A DNA stretch of 64,000 bases from [Ruminococcus] torques ATCC 27756 (GTDB taxonomy: Bacteria > Bacillota > Clostridia > Lachnospirales > Lachnospiraceae), in assembly GCF_000153925.1 (NCBI RefSeq), contig NZ_DS264344.1:124001-188000 (forward strand), given 5' to 3'. Shown here piece after piece: positions 26,215-35,171 of the stretch. Position 1 is the first letter of the stretch. The number at the start of each line of letters is the position of its first letter. The translations under genes were made by a program, and so were the position numbers. The notes beneath the pieces were generated by a model. It ran no database searches. It was not told where the DNA came from and saw nothing but the letters and a program-made list of their open reading frames with translations.

Positions 26215-26499
26215 ATGATGAAAATGAATCTTCAGTTTTTTGCTCATAAAAAAGGAGTAGGTTCTACAAAGAACGGACGTGATTCCGAGTCTAAGAGACT
26301 GGGCGCCAAAAGAGCAGACGGACAGTTTGTAAAAGCTGGAAACATCCTTTACAGACAGCGTGGAACTAAGATCCATCCGGGTCTGAACGTAGGACGCGGA
26401 GGAGATGACACTTTGTTCGCTCTCGTAGACGGTGTAGTAAGATATGAAAGAAAAGGAAGAGATAAGAAACAGGTTTCTATCTATCCGGTAGCTGAATAA
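26215..26499 (+). CDS. rpmA: 50S ribosomal protein L27 with cleavable N-terminus
   Basis: A 94-residue L27, beginning [20 protein letters not shown]. The residues up to LQFF form the extension cut by Prp before AHKKG, which lies near the peptidyl-transferase centre in the ribosome. AAGGAGG lies 8 bases before the first ATG; the second ATG would differ by one residue. A terminator follows at 26554. Confidence 0.97.
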   Translation: MMKMNLQFFAHKKGVGSTKNGRDSESKRLGAKRADGQFVKAGNILYRQRGTKIHPGLNVGRGGDDTLFALVDGVVRYERKGRDKKQVSIYPVAE

Positions 26500-26553
26500 T
26501 CGGACTTGACGAAAAGTCTTGCCGGAACTTTTCACTCGTATAACAGGCAGTAT

Positions 26554-26584
26554 AAGCCCCAGACTTTTTGTCTGGGGCTTTTGT
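26554..26584 (+). terminator. intrinsic terminator after rpmA
   Basis: AAGCCCCAGAC (26554-26564) pairs perfectly with GTCTGGGGCTT (26570-26580) around TTTTT, followed by TTG. Confidence 0.95.
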
Positions 26585-26680
26585 TTCTATACATGAGATA
26601 AACTTTTAATGAAGTTTTTCGGTAACAATTATCATTTGATTCTTCCTGATATACAAAGCAGGAAAGATAAAGGAGAAATT

Positions 26681-27964
26681 ATGTTTGCAGACAGAGCGAA
26701 AATATATATCCGTTCCGGCAAGGGCGGAGACGGACATTGCAGTTTCAGAAGAGAACTCTATGTACCGAACGGCGGACCCGACGGCGGAGACGGAGGACGC
26801 GGAGGAGATTTAATCTTTGCAATCGATGAAGGATTAAATACGCTTGTAGATTACCGCCATAAACGAAAATATGCGGCAGGAGACGGAGAACCGGGCGGAA
26901 AACGGCGATGCCACGGAAAAGACGGGAAAGATCTTATCCTTTATGTTCCGGAGGGAACAGTGATCAAAGAAGCTGTGACAGGGAAAGTTATTGCCGATAT
27001 GTCCGGCGATAACCGCAGACAGATTGTATTAAAAGGCGGAAAAGGAGGACTTGGAAACCAACATTTCGCCACATCGACAATGCAGGTTCCGAAATATGCA
27101 CAGCCGGGACAACCTGCAAGGGAATTGGAAGTAAAACTTGAATTGAAAGTAATCGCAGATGTGGGACTGATCGGATTCCCGAATGTAGGAAAGTCTACTT
27201 TACTTTCCCGTGTGACAAACGCGGAACCCAAAATTGCCAATTACCATTTTACAACATTAAGTCCGAATCTGGGTGTAGTAGATCTTGAAGGTGCAAAAGG
27301 TTTTGTGATGGCAGACATTCCGGGACTGATCGAAGGAGCGTCTGAAGGCGTCGGATTAGGTCATGAGTTTTTACGTCACATCGAAAGAACAAAATTGATG
27401 ATCCATGTTGTTGATGCCGCAGGCACAGAAGGCAGAGATCCGATTGATGACATTTATAAGATTAATGCGGAATTGGAAGCGTATAATCCCGAAATCGCAA
27501 AACGTCCTCAAGTGATCGCCGCAAATAAGACTGATCTTATTTTTGAGGCTGATGAAGATCCTACAGAACGTTTGAAAAAGGAATTTGAGCCGAAGGGCAT
27601 CAAAGTTTTTCCTATTTCGGGAGTTACGGGAAAAGGTATCTCCGAACTGCTTTATTATGTCAGCGCTCAGTTAGAAACGATGGATCGCAAGACTGTTGTT
27701 TTTGAGCAGGAATATTTCCCTGAAGACGAACTTATCTACGAGGAACTTCCGTATACTGTAGAACTGGAAGACGGTATGTATATAGTCGAAGGTCCCAAAA
27801 TCGAAAAAATGCTTGGATATACAAATCTTGATTCTGAAAAAGGATTTGCTTTCTTCCAGAAGTTTTTGAAAGAAACGGGAATCCTTGATGAGTTAGAAGC
27901 AAAAGGAATACAAGAAGGTGATACGGTGAAAATGTATGGTCTTCAATTTGATTATTACAAATGA
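26681..27964 (+). CDS. obgE: Obg-family GTPase ObgE/CgtA
   Basis: A 427-residue GTPase that binds the 50S subunit and links ribosome assembly to growth. The glycine-rich Obg domain fills about 1-157 (SGKGGDGHCSFRRE, PDGGDGGRGGD). The G domain has GFPNVGKST (P-loop), DIPGLIEGASEGVGLG, NKTD and the SGV region. The C-terminal OCT domain follows from about 340. The ATG at 26681 has AAAGGAG upstream; it is preferred over an in-frame upstream ATG at 26609. Confidence 0.96.
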   Translation: MFADRAKIYIRSGKGGDGHCSFRRELYVPNGGPDGGDGGRGGDLIFAIDEGLNTLVDYRHKRKYAAGDGEPGGKRRCHGKDGKDLILYVPEGTVIKEAVTGKVIADMSGDNRRQIVLKGGKGGLGNQHFATSTMQVPKYAQPGQPARELEVKLELKVIADVGLIGFPNVGKSTLLSRVTNAEPKIANYHFTTLSPNLGVVDLEGAKGFVMADIPGLIEGASEGVGLGHEFLRHIERTKLMIHVVDAAGTEGRDPIDDIYKINAELEAYNPEIAKRPQVIAANKTDLIFEADEDPTERLKKEFEPKGIKVFPISGVTGKGISELLYYVSAQLETMDRKTVVFEQEYFPEDELIYEELPYTVELEDGMYIVEGPKIEKMLGYTNLDSEKGFAFFQKFLKETGILDELEAKGIQEGDTVKMYGLQFDYYK

Positions 27965-28019
27965 TTTTTTTAAACAAGAGTGTTCACGAAAAAATATTCT
28001 TAAAAGGAAGGAGATAAAT

Positions 28020-28313
28020 ATGACTACAAAACAAAGAGCTTATCTGAAAAGTCTCGCGATGAAAATCGAACCTATTTTTCAGATTGGAAAATCAAGTATG
28101 AGTCCGGGACTGACAGAGGCTGTTTCAGAAGCTTTAGAAGCGCGTGAACTCATTAAGATCAGCGTGCTTAATAACTGCGGGGATGATCCGAGAGAATTGG
28201 CTGAGATCATCGCAGGAAGAACACGTTCTCAAGTTGTACAGGTGATCGGTAAAAAAATCGTTTTATACCGTGAAGGAAAAGATGATAAGAAAAAGATCAT
28301 CCTGCCATTATGA
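28020..28313 (+). CDS. yhbY: YhbY-family (CRM domain) RNA-binding protein
   Basis: A 97-residue single CRM domain protein: TTKQRAYLKSLAMKIEPIFQ, IGKSSMSPGLTEAVSEALEA, the GxxG-like turn and VVQVIGKKIVLYR. Such proteins associate with pre-50S ribosomal particles. GGAAGGAG precedes the ATG. It overlaps nadD by 4 bases; the obgE-yhbY-nadD-yqeK-rsfS order is standard for Firmicutes. Confidence 0.92.
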   Translation: MTTKQRAYLKSLAMKIEPIFQIGKSSMSPGLTEAVSEALEARELIKISVLNNCGDDPRELAEIIAGRTRSQVVQVIGKKIVLYREGKDDKKKIILPL

Positions 28314-28927
28314 GAATAGGAGTCATGGGCGGAACATTTGATCCGATTCATATCGGACACTTGCTTCTCGCAGAGTTTGCTTATGAAGATTTTAAGTTAG
28401 ATGAAATCTGGTTTCTTCCGAATGGAAATCCGCCCCACAAGAAAACGGACGAAAGTAAAAAAGCTCTTGCACATCGAATTAAAATGATCGAACTTGCGAT
28501 CAGTGATATGCCTCATTTTAAAATAGATCTTTCCGAAGCCGAAACAGATGTACATTCGTATACTTACAGTACTATGCAGAAATTTAATCGCATGTATCCC
28601 GAATGTGAATTCTATTTTATTTTGGGCGCAGATTCACTCTTTGCAATCGAAGAGTGGAGATATTTTAAGGAGATTTTTCCGACATGTACAATTCTTGCCG
28701 CTATGAGAGATGATAAGGATGTTCGTACAATGCAGGAACAGATCTCTTATCTCAAAGAGCGCTATGGCGCAAAAATCGAATTGCTCAGAGCGCCTCTTTT
28801 GGAAATCTCATCAACGACTATAAGAAAGCGAGCGGCAATGAGACGCGGCATACGTTATATCGTTCCCGATTCTGTTTCAAATTATATAAAAGAACATGAA
28901 CTTTATCAAACAAACGAATTCTTATAA
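28310..28927 (+). CDS. nadD: nicotinate-nucleotide adenylyltransferase
   Basis: This enzyme joins nicotinate mononucleotide to ATP to make deamido-NAD. The 205 residues carry the nucleotidyltransferase signatures GGTFDPIHIGHLLLAE at the N-terminus, FILGADSLF in the middle and LEISSTTIRKRA near the end. It is translated by ATGA overlap with yhbY and followed by yqeK, with which it is almost always linked. Confidence 0.95.
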   Translation: MRIGVMGGTFDPIHIGHLLLAEFAYEDFKLDEIWFLPNGNPPHKKTDESKKALAHRIKMIELAISDMPHFKIDLSEAETDVHSYTYSTMQKFNRMYPECEFYFILGADSLFAIEEWRYFKEIFPTCTILAAMRDDKDVRTMQEQISYLKERYGAKIELLRAPLLEISSTTIRKRAAMRRGIRYIVPDSVSNYIKEHELYQTNEFL

Positions 28928-29000
28928 CGGATATATCTGTATCCCTCCTCAATCGAATACAGATAAGCAGTACGCATAATAAGAAGGGGTAGGAATAAAA

Positions 29001-29573
29001 ATGAAAGAAGAACTGCTTCATATAAAAAAGGAATTATCAAAAAAGTTAAAAAAAGAACGTTTCGAGCATACAGTCGGCGTTATGTATACATCTGCTTCGT
29101 TAGCTATGCGTTACGGGGCAAACATCGAAAAGGCAATGACTGCCGGACTGCTTCATGATTGCGGAAAATATTGTTCCGCAAAAGAGCAGTTAAAATTGTG
29201 TGAAAAATATAAAATAACGCTGACTGATTTAGAACACTCCATGCCTGCGCTGATCCATGCAAAACTGGGCGCTTATCTGGCTGAAAATGAATATGGCATT
29301 AAAGATAGGGAAGTGCTCGATGCTATCACTTATCATACGACCGGAAGACCGGAAATGACAATGTTGGAAAAAATTCTTTATATTGCAGATTATATTGAAC
29401 CCAATCGGAGGGAAATTCCGGGACTTTCTAAAATTCGACAAATAGTATTTCAAAATATCGATCAGGCAATCTGTTTGTCTTCCGAACGAACTATACGTTA
29501 TCTGGAAGATAACGGGAATAAAATTGATCCTATGACAATAAAAACTTATGAGTTTTACGGAGGAAAGTTATGA
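29001..29573 (+). CDS. yqeK: YqeK-type HD-domain hydrolase (Ap4A hydrolase)
   Basis: A 190-residue HD-domain metal phosphohydrolase. Relatives cleave diadenosine tetraphosphate symmetrically to two ADP. Visible motifs are RFEHTVGVMYTSASLA, AGLLHDCGKY (the HD pair), MPALIHAKLGA and ITYHTTGRP, then LYIADYIEPNR. GAAGGGG precedes the ATG. It overlaps rsfS by 4 bases. Confidence 0.92.
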   Translation: MKEELLHIKKELSKKLKKERFEHTVGVMYTSASLAMRYGANIEKAMTAGLLHDCGKYCSAKEQLKLCEKYKITLTDLEHSMPALIHAKLGAYLAENEYGIKDREVLDAITYHTTGRPEMTMLEKILYIADYIEPNRREIPGLSKIRQIVFQNIDQAICLSSERTIRYLEDNGNKIDPMTIKTYEFYGGKL

Positions 29574-29923
29574 CTCAGTCAAAAAAAATGGTACGTATCG
29601 CCTATGATGCATTGAATGAAAAAAAAGGTGAAGATATTAAAATCATAGATATTGCAGAAGTATCTACTCTTGGCGATTACTTTGTAATTGCTAACGGAAA
29701 CAGCTCAAGTCAGGTGACAGCTCTTGTCGACAACGTGGAAGAAGAAATGCATAAAGCAGGATTCTCTCTTCGTCAGAGAGAAGGGCGCGCATCGGGAAGT
29801 TGGATACTGCTTGATTTCGGAGATGTGATCATTCACGTGTTTGATAAAGAAAGCAGAGATTTTTATAACATTGAACGTGCATGGAAAGACGGAAAAGAAA
29901 TCACGGTAAAAGATCTCGATTAA
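29570..29923 (+). CDS. rsfS: ribosomal silencing factor RsfS
   Basis: A 117-residue protein that binds L14 and blocks subunit joining when nutrients are scarce. It shows DIKIIDIAEVSTLGDYFVIANG, SSSQVTALVDNVEEEM and the DFGDVIIHVFDKESRDFYNIE strand, all diagnostic. It ends the nadD-yqeK-rsfS group. An inducible small operon follows. Confidence 0.95.
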   Translation: MTQSKKMVRIAYDALNEKKGEDIKIIDIAEVSTLGDYFVIANGNSSSQVTALVDNVEEEMHKAGFSLRQREGRASGSWILLDFGDVIIHVFDKESRDFYNIERAWKDGKEITVKDLD

Positions 29924-29975
29924 TTCAGCAGATTTCTGAAAATCTTAAAATGAAATCCTAAATACGCAGATTTTC

Positions 29976-30024
29976 TTGACAAGTAAACTTGGTATGATAT
30001 AATTAAATCAACAAGTAAACTTGG
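29976..30024 (+). promoter_or_regulatory. promoter with two palindromic operators for the XRE/membrane-protein operon
   Basis: TTGACA (29976-29981), 16 bases, TATAAT (29998-30003). Two identical 13-base copies of CAAGTAAACTTGG lie at 29980-29992 (overlapping the -35) and 30012-30024 (near the start of transcription). Each contains the palindrome CAAGT-AA-ACTTG. The 32-base centre spacing, about three helical turns, suits cooperative repression, most likely by the small XRE protein encoded downstream. Confidence 0.8.
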
Positions 30025-30043
30025 CAAGATGGGAGGTATTATT

Positions 30044-30367
30044 ATGGATAAAGAATCTGTTTTACAAAAAAGAAATCGTGCAGAGCACAGTTCGCTTCTC
30101 ATCGTTTCAGCCGGGTTTTTGCTTTTGTGCACTTGTGAAGTGTTCGGAATTATTACCGGCAAACTCTGGATCGGACAAAGGGAAATTGTTTTTGGCGGAA
30201 CACTCTTTTTCATCATGTTTTTAAGTCAGTTTGCTTTGAATTTAAAGTATTATTTGATTGATAAAAAGAAATGGCGGATTGCCGAGGGGATTTTACTGAT
30301 CTTTTGTATCGGACTTACGATTTTCAGAATTTTGAATCCCGGACACTATCTTATGGAATTTCTTTAA
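30044..30367 (+). CDS. small three-helix membrane protein of unknown function
   Basis: A 107-residue protein with three hydrophobic segments (about 18-37, 47-67 and 80-97: LLIVSAGFLLLCTCEV, VFGGTLFFIMFLSQFAL, GILLIFCIGLTIFRIL). GGGAGG lies upstream of the ATG at 30044. It is co-transcribed with the XRE regulator 8 bases downstream; pairs of a small membrane protein and a 65-70-residue XRE repressor are common in Firmicutes, but their roles are mostly unknown. Confidence 0.7.
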   Translation: MDKESVLQKRNRAEHSSLLIVSAGFLLLCTCEVFGIITGKLWIGQREIVFGGTLFFIMFLSQFALNLKYYLIDKKKWRIAEGILLIFCIGLTIFRILNPGHYLMEFL

Positions 30368-30375
30368 GGTGAATT

Positions 30376-30582
30376 ATGGAAAATGAATTAGTTTTAAAAA
30401 ATAACTTAAAAGAGGCGCGTGCCAAGAAACAGATTTCACAAAGAGAGCTTGCAGAAATGGTAGGAGTATCCCGCAATACGATCAGCTCGATTGAAACAGG
30501 ACAGTTTAATCCGACTGCAAAACTGGCGCTGATTATATGTATTGCATTGGATAAAAAATTTGAAGAATTATTTTATTTCTGA
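30376..30582 (+). CDS. small XRE-family transcriptional regulator
   Basis: A 68-residue protein made of little more than a helix-turn-helix: LKEARAKKQISQRELAEMVG, then VSRNTISSIETGQFNPTAKL and a short IALDKKFEELFYF tail. It belongs to the small YozG-like XRE group that acts as dimeric repressors. The paired palindromes at its operon promoter are the obvious binding sites, so it should regulate itself and the membrane protein. AAGGTG precedes the ATG. Confidence 0.88.
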   Translation: MENELVLKNNLKEARAKKQISQRELAEMVGVSRNTISSIETGQFNPTAKLALIICIALDKKFEELFYF

Positions 30583-30594
30583 TTGTTTTCAGAT

Positions 30595-30628
30595 AAGAGT
30601 CGATTTCTTTTGGAAACCGGCTCTTTTT
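30595..30628 (+). terminator. intrinsic terminator after the XRE gene
   Basis: AAGAGTCGATTTC (30595-30607) pairs with GAAACCGGCTCTT (30613-30625) with two G-U pairs, then TTT. Confidence 0.88.
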
Positions 30629-30677
30629 GTAACGGTGATAAACAGAAGTCCGGGTGACGGATCCGCAACTTCGATGA

Positions 30678-30716
30678 CCGCTTACAATCCCGGAATGCGC
30701 CTTTGAACACTTCCGG
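30678..30716 (-). repeat. imperfect dispersed intergenic repeat, copy B
   Basis: On the minus strand it reads CCGGAAGTGTTCAAAGGCGC followed by ATTCCGGGATTGTAAGCGG. The ends CCGGAA/TTCCGG pair, so the copy folds into a hairpin. Similarity with copy C continues to about 30655. Confidence 0.55.
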
Positions 30717-30762
30717 TGACGTATTGATACAATTAATCATATAGCAATAATGGAGGTAAAAG

Positions 30763-32349
30763 ATGCTAAGAATCAGTCAGCTAAAGCTCCCTGTGGAGCA
30801 TACAGAAGCACAATTAAAAAAGAAACTTCTGAAAACAGCTCATATAAAAGAGCAGGATCTGAAGCAGTTTTTTATTAGAAAACGATCTGTTGACGGCCGG
30901 AAAAAACCGGAACTTTACTACGTATACACAGTTGATCTTATCGTTGCAAATGAAGAGCATGTAAAAAAAATTTCCAAAGGGAAATTACAAACTGTTCAGG
31001 AAAAAAACTATCATATTCCCGAACACGGCGCCAAAAAGCTCCGGAAAAGACCTGTTGTTATAGGAAGTGGACCGGCGGGCCTGTTTTGCGCGTATTTACT
31101 TGCCTTTGAAGGATACGAACCTCTTGTGATCGAGCGGGGCGCGCCTGTGAGAGAACGCCAAAAGGTTGTAGAACAATTTTGGAAAGACGGCATATTAAAT
31201 ACTGCCTCAAACGTACAGTTTGGAGAGGGTGGTGCAGGCACTTTTTCAGACGGGAAATTAAATACTCTTGTCAAAGATAAATTCGGACGAAATCGTTTCG
31301 TACTAGAAACATTTGTAAAATTCGGAGCCCCGGAAGAAATTTTATGGGAAAGCAAGCCTCATATAGGAACAGATATTTTAATCGAAGTGGTAGAAAGAAT
31401 GCGAGAAGAAATTATCCGACTCGGTGGGGAATTCCTTTTTCATTCGCAGGTAACAGATATCCTTCCTAAAGAAAACTGTCTGATCGTAAACGGATGCCAT
31501 CGGATAGAAACCGACGCTGCTGTCTTTGCCGTCGGACACAGTGCAAGAGATACATTTCAAATGCTTTTTGACCGGAATGTTGCAATGAAATCTAAATCAT
31601 TTGCCATAGGTGTCCGCGCGGAACACAGACAGGATATGATAGATGAGGCGATGTATGGCAGAAAAGAAAGAGGCCCGCTTGGTGCCGCAGCATATAAACT
31701 GACAGCACAGCTTGAAAACGGAAGAGGAGTATACACGTTTTGTATGTGTCCCGGCGGATATGTTGTCAATGCGTCGTCCGAGCAAGGACGTCTAGCCGTT
31801 AACGGCATGAGTTATCATGACAGAGCCGGAGAAAATGCAAACAGCGCTGTGATCGTTACCGTAACAAAAGACGATTATGGATCTGATCATCCTCTTGCCG
31901 GGATGGAATTTCAAAGACGGCTCGAAAAAAAGGCATGGGAAGAAGGCGGCGGCAATGTTCCGATACAACGATTTGCCGATTTCTGCACAGGGACAATATC
32001 AGTAAAGACAGGAAATGTTACTCCGAACATAAAAGGGAAATATGTATTTGGCAATGTGCGCAATATATTTCCTCCGGAACTTGCAGAATCGATTGAATCG
32101 GGGATTCGTGCGATGGGGAAAAAGATCAAAGACTTCGATCATGATGACGTCATACTTTCCGGTGTAGAAAGCAGAACATCTTCACCTGTAAAAATATTCA
32201 GAAAAGAAGACTTTACTTCTTCTTTTCCCTGGATTTACCCGTGCGGTGAAGGAGCCGGATATGCAGGCGGCATTACTTCTGCGGCTATGGACGGCATGAA
32301 AGTTGCGGAAGCGATTATAAAAACCTTCTCTGCTCCCGATAGTGTCTGA
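30763..32349 (+). CDS. NAD(P)/FAD-dependent oxidoreductase (COG2509 type)
   Basis: A 528-residue flavoprotein. The dinucleotide-binding motif VVIGSGPAGLFCAYLLA lies near 97-113, followed by LVIERGAPVRERQ, and VQFGEGGAGTFSDGKLNT, a hallmark of this uncharacterised family. The C-terminal YPCGEGAGYAGGITSAAMDG completes the FAD site. An N-terminal roughly 90-residue domain precedes the flavin fold. The substrate is unknown. GGAGG precedes the ATG; it appears to be a single-gene unit. Confidence 0.88.
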   Translation: MLRISQLKLPVEHTEAQLKKKLLKTAHIKEQDLKQFFIRKRSVDGRKKPELYYVYTVDLIVANEEHVKKISKGKLQTVQEKNYHIPEHGAKKLRKRPVVIGSGPAGLFCAYLLAFEGYEPLVIERGAPVRERQKVVEQFWKDGILNTASNVQFGEGGAGTFSDGKLNTLVKDKFGRNRFVLETFVKFGAPEEILWESKPHIGTDILIEVVERMREEIIRLGGEFLFHSQVTDILPKENCLIVNGCHRIETDAAVFAVGHSARDTFQMLFDRNVAMKSKSFAIGVRAEHRQDMIDEAMYGRKERGPLGAAAYKLTAQLENGRGVYTFCMCPGGYVVNASSEQGRLAVNGMSYHDRAGENANSAVIVTVTKDDYGSDHPLAGMEFQRRLEKKAWEEGGGNVPIQRFADFCTGTISVKTGNVTPNIKGKYVFGNVRNIFPPELAESIESGIRAMGKKIKDFDHDDVILSGVESRTSSPVKIFRKEDFTSSFPWIYPCGEGAGYAGGITSAAMDGMKVAEAIIKTFSAPDSV

Positions 32350-32450
32350 ATCTTCACAGAATTTTAAGGAACAATCTCTATACACATTTTTTAAATTGTG
32401 CTAAAATATATCGTTGTATTGTATCATCGCACTGATTATAAAGTGAGAAA

Positions 32451-33152
32451 ATGGAAAAAATCAATACGATCAAAGAAATGTACAAAGAAGATCGTCCCTA
32501 TGAAAAATGTGAAAAATTCGGAGCAGAGAATCTGACAGACACAGAACTTCTCGCAATTTTGATACGCACAGGGACAAAAGGGGAAAATTCATTAGAACTT
32601 TCACGAAAGCTTCTCTACAAAAACGGCTTTCATAATGGACTGGCAGGGATACACAAATGGTCTCTCGACGAATTGATACAGATTAAGGGGATCGGGAAAG
32701 TAAAAGCAATCCAGCTTGTATGTCTGTCAGAACTTTCAAAACGGCTGGCACGTACAAGCACAGTCGGAAAACTTGATTTTTCATCCCCGCGCACGATCGC
32801 CGATTATTACATGGAAGATATGCGTCACAGGACGAGAGAAATATTAAAATTAATCTTTTTAAATACACGCTGCAGATTAATAGGGGAGTGTAATGTTTCG
32901 GAAGGAACGATAGACAGTGCACTTGTATCTCCGAGGGAATTGTTTATCGAAGCATTCAAAAGAAACGCCTACGGAATCATACTGCTTCATAATCATCCCG
33001 GCGGAGATCCCACTCCGAGCAGAGAAGATGTAATGATAACAAGAAGAATTTATGAAGCCGGGGAACTGCTTGGCATCCGCCTTTTCGATCATATCGTTAT
33101 CGGTGATAACTGTTTTGTAAGTATGAAAGAAAAAGGGTTTTTCGGAAAATAG
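32451..33152 (+). CDS. radC: RadC-family JAB1/MPN metalloprotein
   Basis: A 233-residue protein with an N-terminal helix-hairpin-helix (IQIKGIGKVKAIQLVCL) and a JAMM metal site HNHPGGDPTPSRED with His180, His182 and Asp193. It is annotated historically as a DNA repair protein, though that role is disputed. It precedes mreB in many Firmicutes. The ATG at 32451 has no strong Shine-Dalgarno (GTGAGAA). Confidence 0.92.
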   Translation: MEKINTIKEMYKEDRPYEKCEKFGAENLTDTELLAILIRTGTKGENSLELSRKLLYKNGFHNGLAGIHKWSLDELIQIKGIGKVKAIQLVCLSELSKRLARTSTVGKLDFSSPRTIADYYMEDMRHRTREILKLIFLNTRCRLIGECNVSEGTIDSALVSPRELFIEAFKRNAYGIILLHNHPGGDPTPSREDVMITRRIYEAGELLGIRLFDHIVIGDNCFVSMKEKGFFGK

Positions 33153-33230
33153 CATACTGCGCAATATAAGATTGAAGTATACAGTTTTTATTAAGGGAGA
33201 GTATTTTATTTAAAGTAAGGGTTGGTTAAT

Positions 33231-34256
33231 ATGTTTGGAAATATATACGGACTTGATCTCGGCACATATGAGATCAAAGTATTTGATAAAAAGCAGGATA
33301 AGATTTGTCGGGAGAGAGACGTTATTGCAATTAAAAATAAAAAAAATATTTTTGCGATCGGTGACAAAGCATATGAAATGTACGAGAAGGCTCCTGATGA
33401 TATCGAAGTTGTCTTTCCGATGAAAAGCGGTGTGATCGCCCGTTTTGATAATATGCAGACATTGCTCGGTACTTTGTTAAGAACAAAAAAACGTTCAGTC
33501 TGGGGATCGGAATACGTTGTTGCCGTTCCTACAGATGTTACGGAAGTTGAAAAAAAAGCTTTTTGCGACTTGGTTCTGCATTCAGAGGCAAAAGCAAAAT
33601 CAGTCCGTATTGTCGAAAGAGGACTGGCTGATGCAGTCGGTTTAGGCATTGATATTTTTAGAGAAAAGGGAATTTTTATTGCAAACTTCGGTGGCGGTAT
33701 TACAGAATTATCAGTTCTTTCATCCGGCGGACTTGTCTTAAACCGTCTTTTAAAAATAGGCGGTGATGATTTCGATTCTGCGATCACAGGACTTGTACGT
33801 CATAATAAAGAATTTCTCATAGGAAAGACAACTGCTGAAATGCTTCGTAAAAAATTCGGGGTTTTTGAGCAAAGCACAAACAGTACGATTACCGTGTCAG
33901 GAAGAGATCTTGTGACCGGTGTTCCTTCGCAGACCGATGTATCTATAGGAATTGTCCGCGCTGCAATAAAAGACCCCCTTGATGAATGCGTCCGTGCGAT
34001 TAAACTAATGTTAGATAGAACGCCTCCGGATGTAAGAAGGGCAATCGAAGAAAAAGGAATTTATCTTACCGGAGGACTGACAAATTTAAAAGGACTTCCT
34101 ACATACATAAGAGAACGTGTCGGTCTTCCTGTTACAACTGTTGACGAACCCGAATTATGTGCTGTGAAAGGACTTCAAAAGATCATTTTGGACAAGGAGT
34201 ATTATAAAAAGCTCACTTATTCGATGTTAGACGAAGATTATAGGTGGTTAAGGTAA
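33231..34256 (+). CDS. mreB: rod-shape-determining protein MreB
   Basis: A 341-residue actin-like ATPase that forms filaments under the membrane and guides elongation of the cell wall. It shows the phosphate 1 loop YGLDLGTYEIKVFD, the connecting region GLADAVGLGIDIF, phosphate 2 (FIANFGGGITELSVLS) and the adenosine motif IYLTGGLTNLKGLPTYI. The ATG at 33231 has AAGG about 10 bases upstream. It heads a long elongation/division operon; its stop shares bases with the mreC start (TAATG). Confidence 0.94.
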   Translation: MFGNIYGLDLGTYEIKVFDKKQDKICRERDVIAIKNKKNIFAIGDKAYEMYEKAPDDIEVVFPMKSGVIARFDNMQTLLGTLLRTKKRSVWGSEYVVAVPTDVTEVEKKAFCDLVLHSEAKAKSVRIVERGLADAVGLGIDIFREKGIFIANFGGGITELSVLSSGGLVLNRLLKIGGDDFDSAITGLVRHNKEFLIGKTTAEMLRKKFGVFEQSTNSTITVSGRDLVTGVPSQTDVSIGIVRAAIKDPLDECVRAIKLMLDRTPPDVRRAIEEKGIYLTGGLTNLKGLPTYIRERVGLPVTTVDEPELCAVKGLQKIILDKEYYKKLTYSMLDEDYRWLR

Positions 34257-35125
34257 TGAAAAAGAAAAATCAAATGTCTCATACAAACAGATATATCCTG
34301 CTTGGGCTTTCCATATTTTGTGTGCTTATGATGGTGCTTTCCTCTTTCTCTGACAAAGTCGGCGGTCCGTTTAAGACGGTTGCAAATGTTACGGTAATCC
34401 CACTCCAACAAGGGATGAATCAGATCGGTGGCTGGATGGGAGATATGAAAGACAATTTCTCAACGATGAAACAACTAAAATCAGAAAATAAAAAACTGAG
34501 GGAACAAGTTGATGCTTTGACAACAGAAAATAACTATTTACAGGAAGAGCGTTATGAATTTGAACGTCTTCAGGAATTATATAAACTGGATCAGAATTAT
34601 GCCGAATATGAGAAAACAGCCGCCCATGTGATCGGGAAAGACGCCGGAAACTGGTTCGGTACATTTACAATAGACAAAGGAAGTAAAGACGGTATTGAAG
34701 TCAACATGAATGTCCTTGCAGGAAGCGGACTTGTCGGGATCGTAACAGATGTAGGTCCTACCTGGGCAAAAGTACGCTCGATCATCGACGATTCTTCCAA
34801 TATAAGCGCAATGGCGATTTCTACTTCGGATACATGTATCGTAAGCGGAGATATGGCGCTTATGGGAACAGGTCAGATCGCTTTTTCCCAGATGGAAAAC
34901 AATGACAATGTAGTCGCTGTAGGCGATCAGATTGTGACGTCTTATATCAGCGATAAGTATCTTCAAGGTATTTTGATCGGTTCGGTCAGTGAAGTAAATG
35001 TAGACTCAAATAATCTGACGCGTTCGGGATACATTACACCGGCAGTCGATTTTAAAAATATTCAGGAAGTGCTTGTTATTACGACAACAAAAGCAGAACT
35101 TACAGGTGAAAACAAGACAGAATGA
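34256..35125 (+). CDS. mreC: rod-shape-determining protein MreC
   Basis: A 289-residue bitopic protein linking MreB to the cell-wall synthases. A single N-terminal transmembrane helix (about 15-32, ILLGLSIFCVLMMVLSSF) is followed by a coiled coil (KQLKSENKKLREQVDALTTE) and the beta-barrel domain (GSKDGIEVNMNVLAGSGLVG, VRSIIDDSSNISAM). AGGTGG within the mreB tail serves as Shine-Dalgarno for the ATG at 34256. Confidence 0.94.
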   Translation: MKKKNQMSHTNRYILLGLSIFCVLMMVLSSFSDKVGGPFKTVANVTVIPLQQGMNQIGGWMGDMKDNFSTMKQLKSENKKLREQVDALTTENNYLQEERYEFERLQELYKLDQNYAEYEKTAAHVIGKDAGNWFGTFTIDKGSKDGIEVNMNVLAGSGLVGIVTDVGPTWAKVRSIIDDSSNISAMAISTSDTCIVSGDMALMGTGQIAFSQMENNDNVVAVGDQIVTSYISDKYLQGILIGSVSEVNVDSNNLTRSGYITPAVDFKNIQEVLVITTTKAELTGENKTE

Positions 35126-35171
35126 GTTTCTTTACAGACGGACATATAAAGAAAGGAATGAAGATTAAAAT

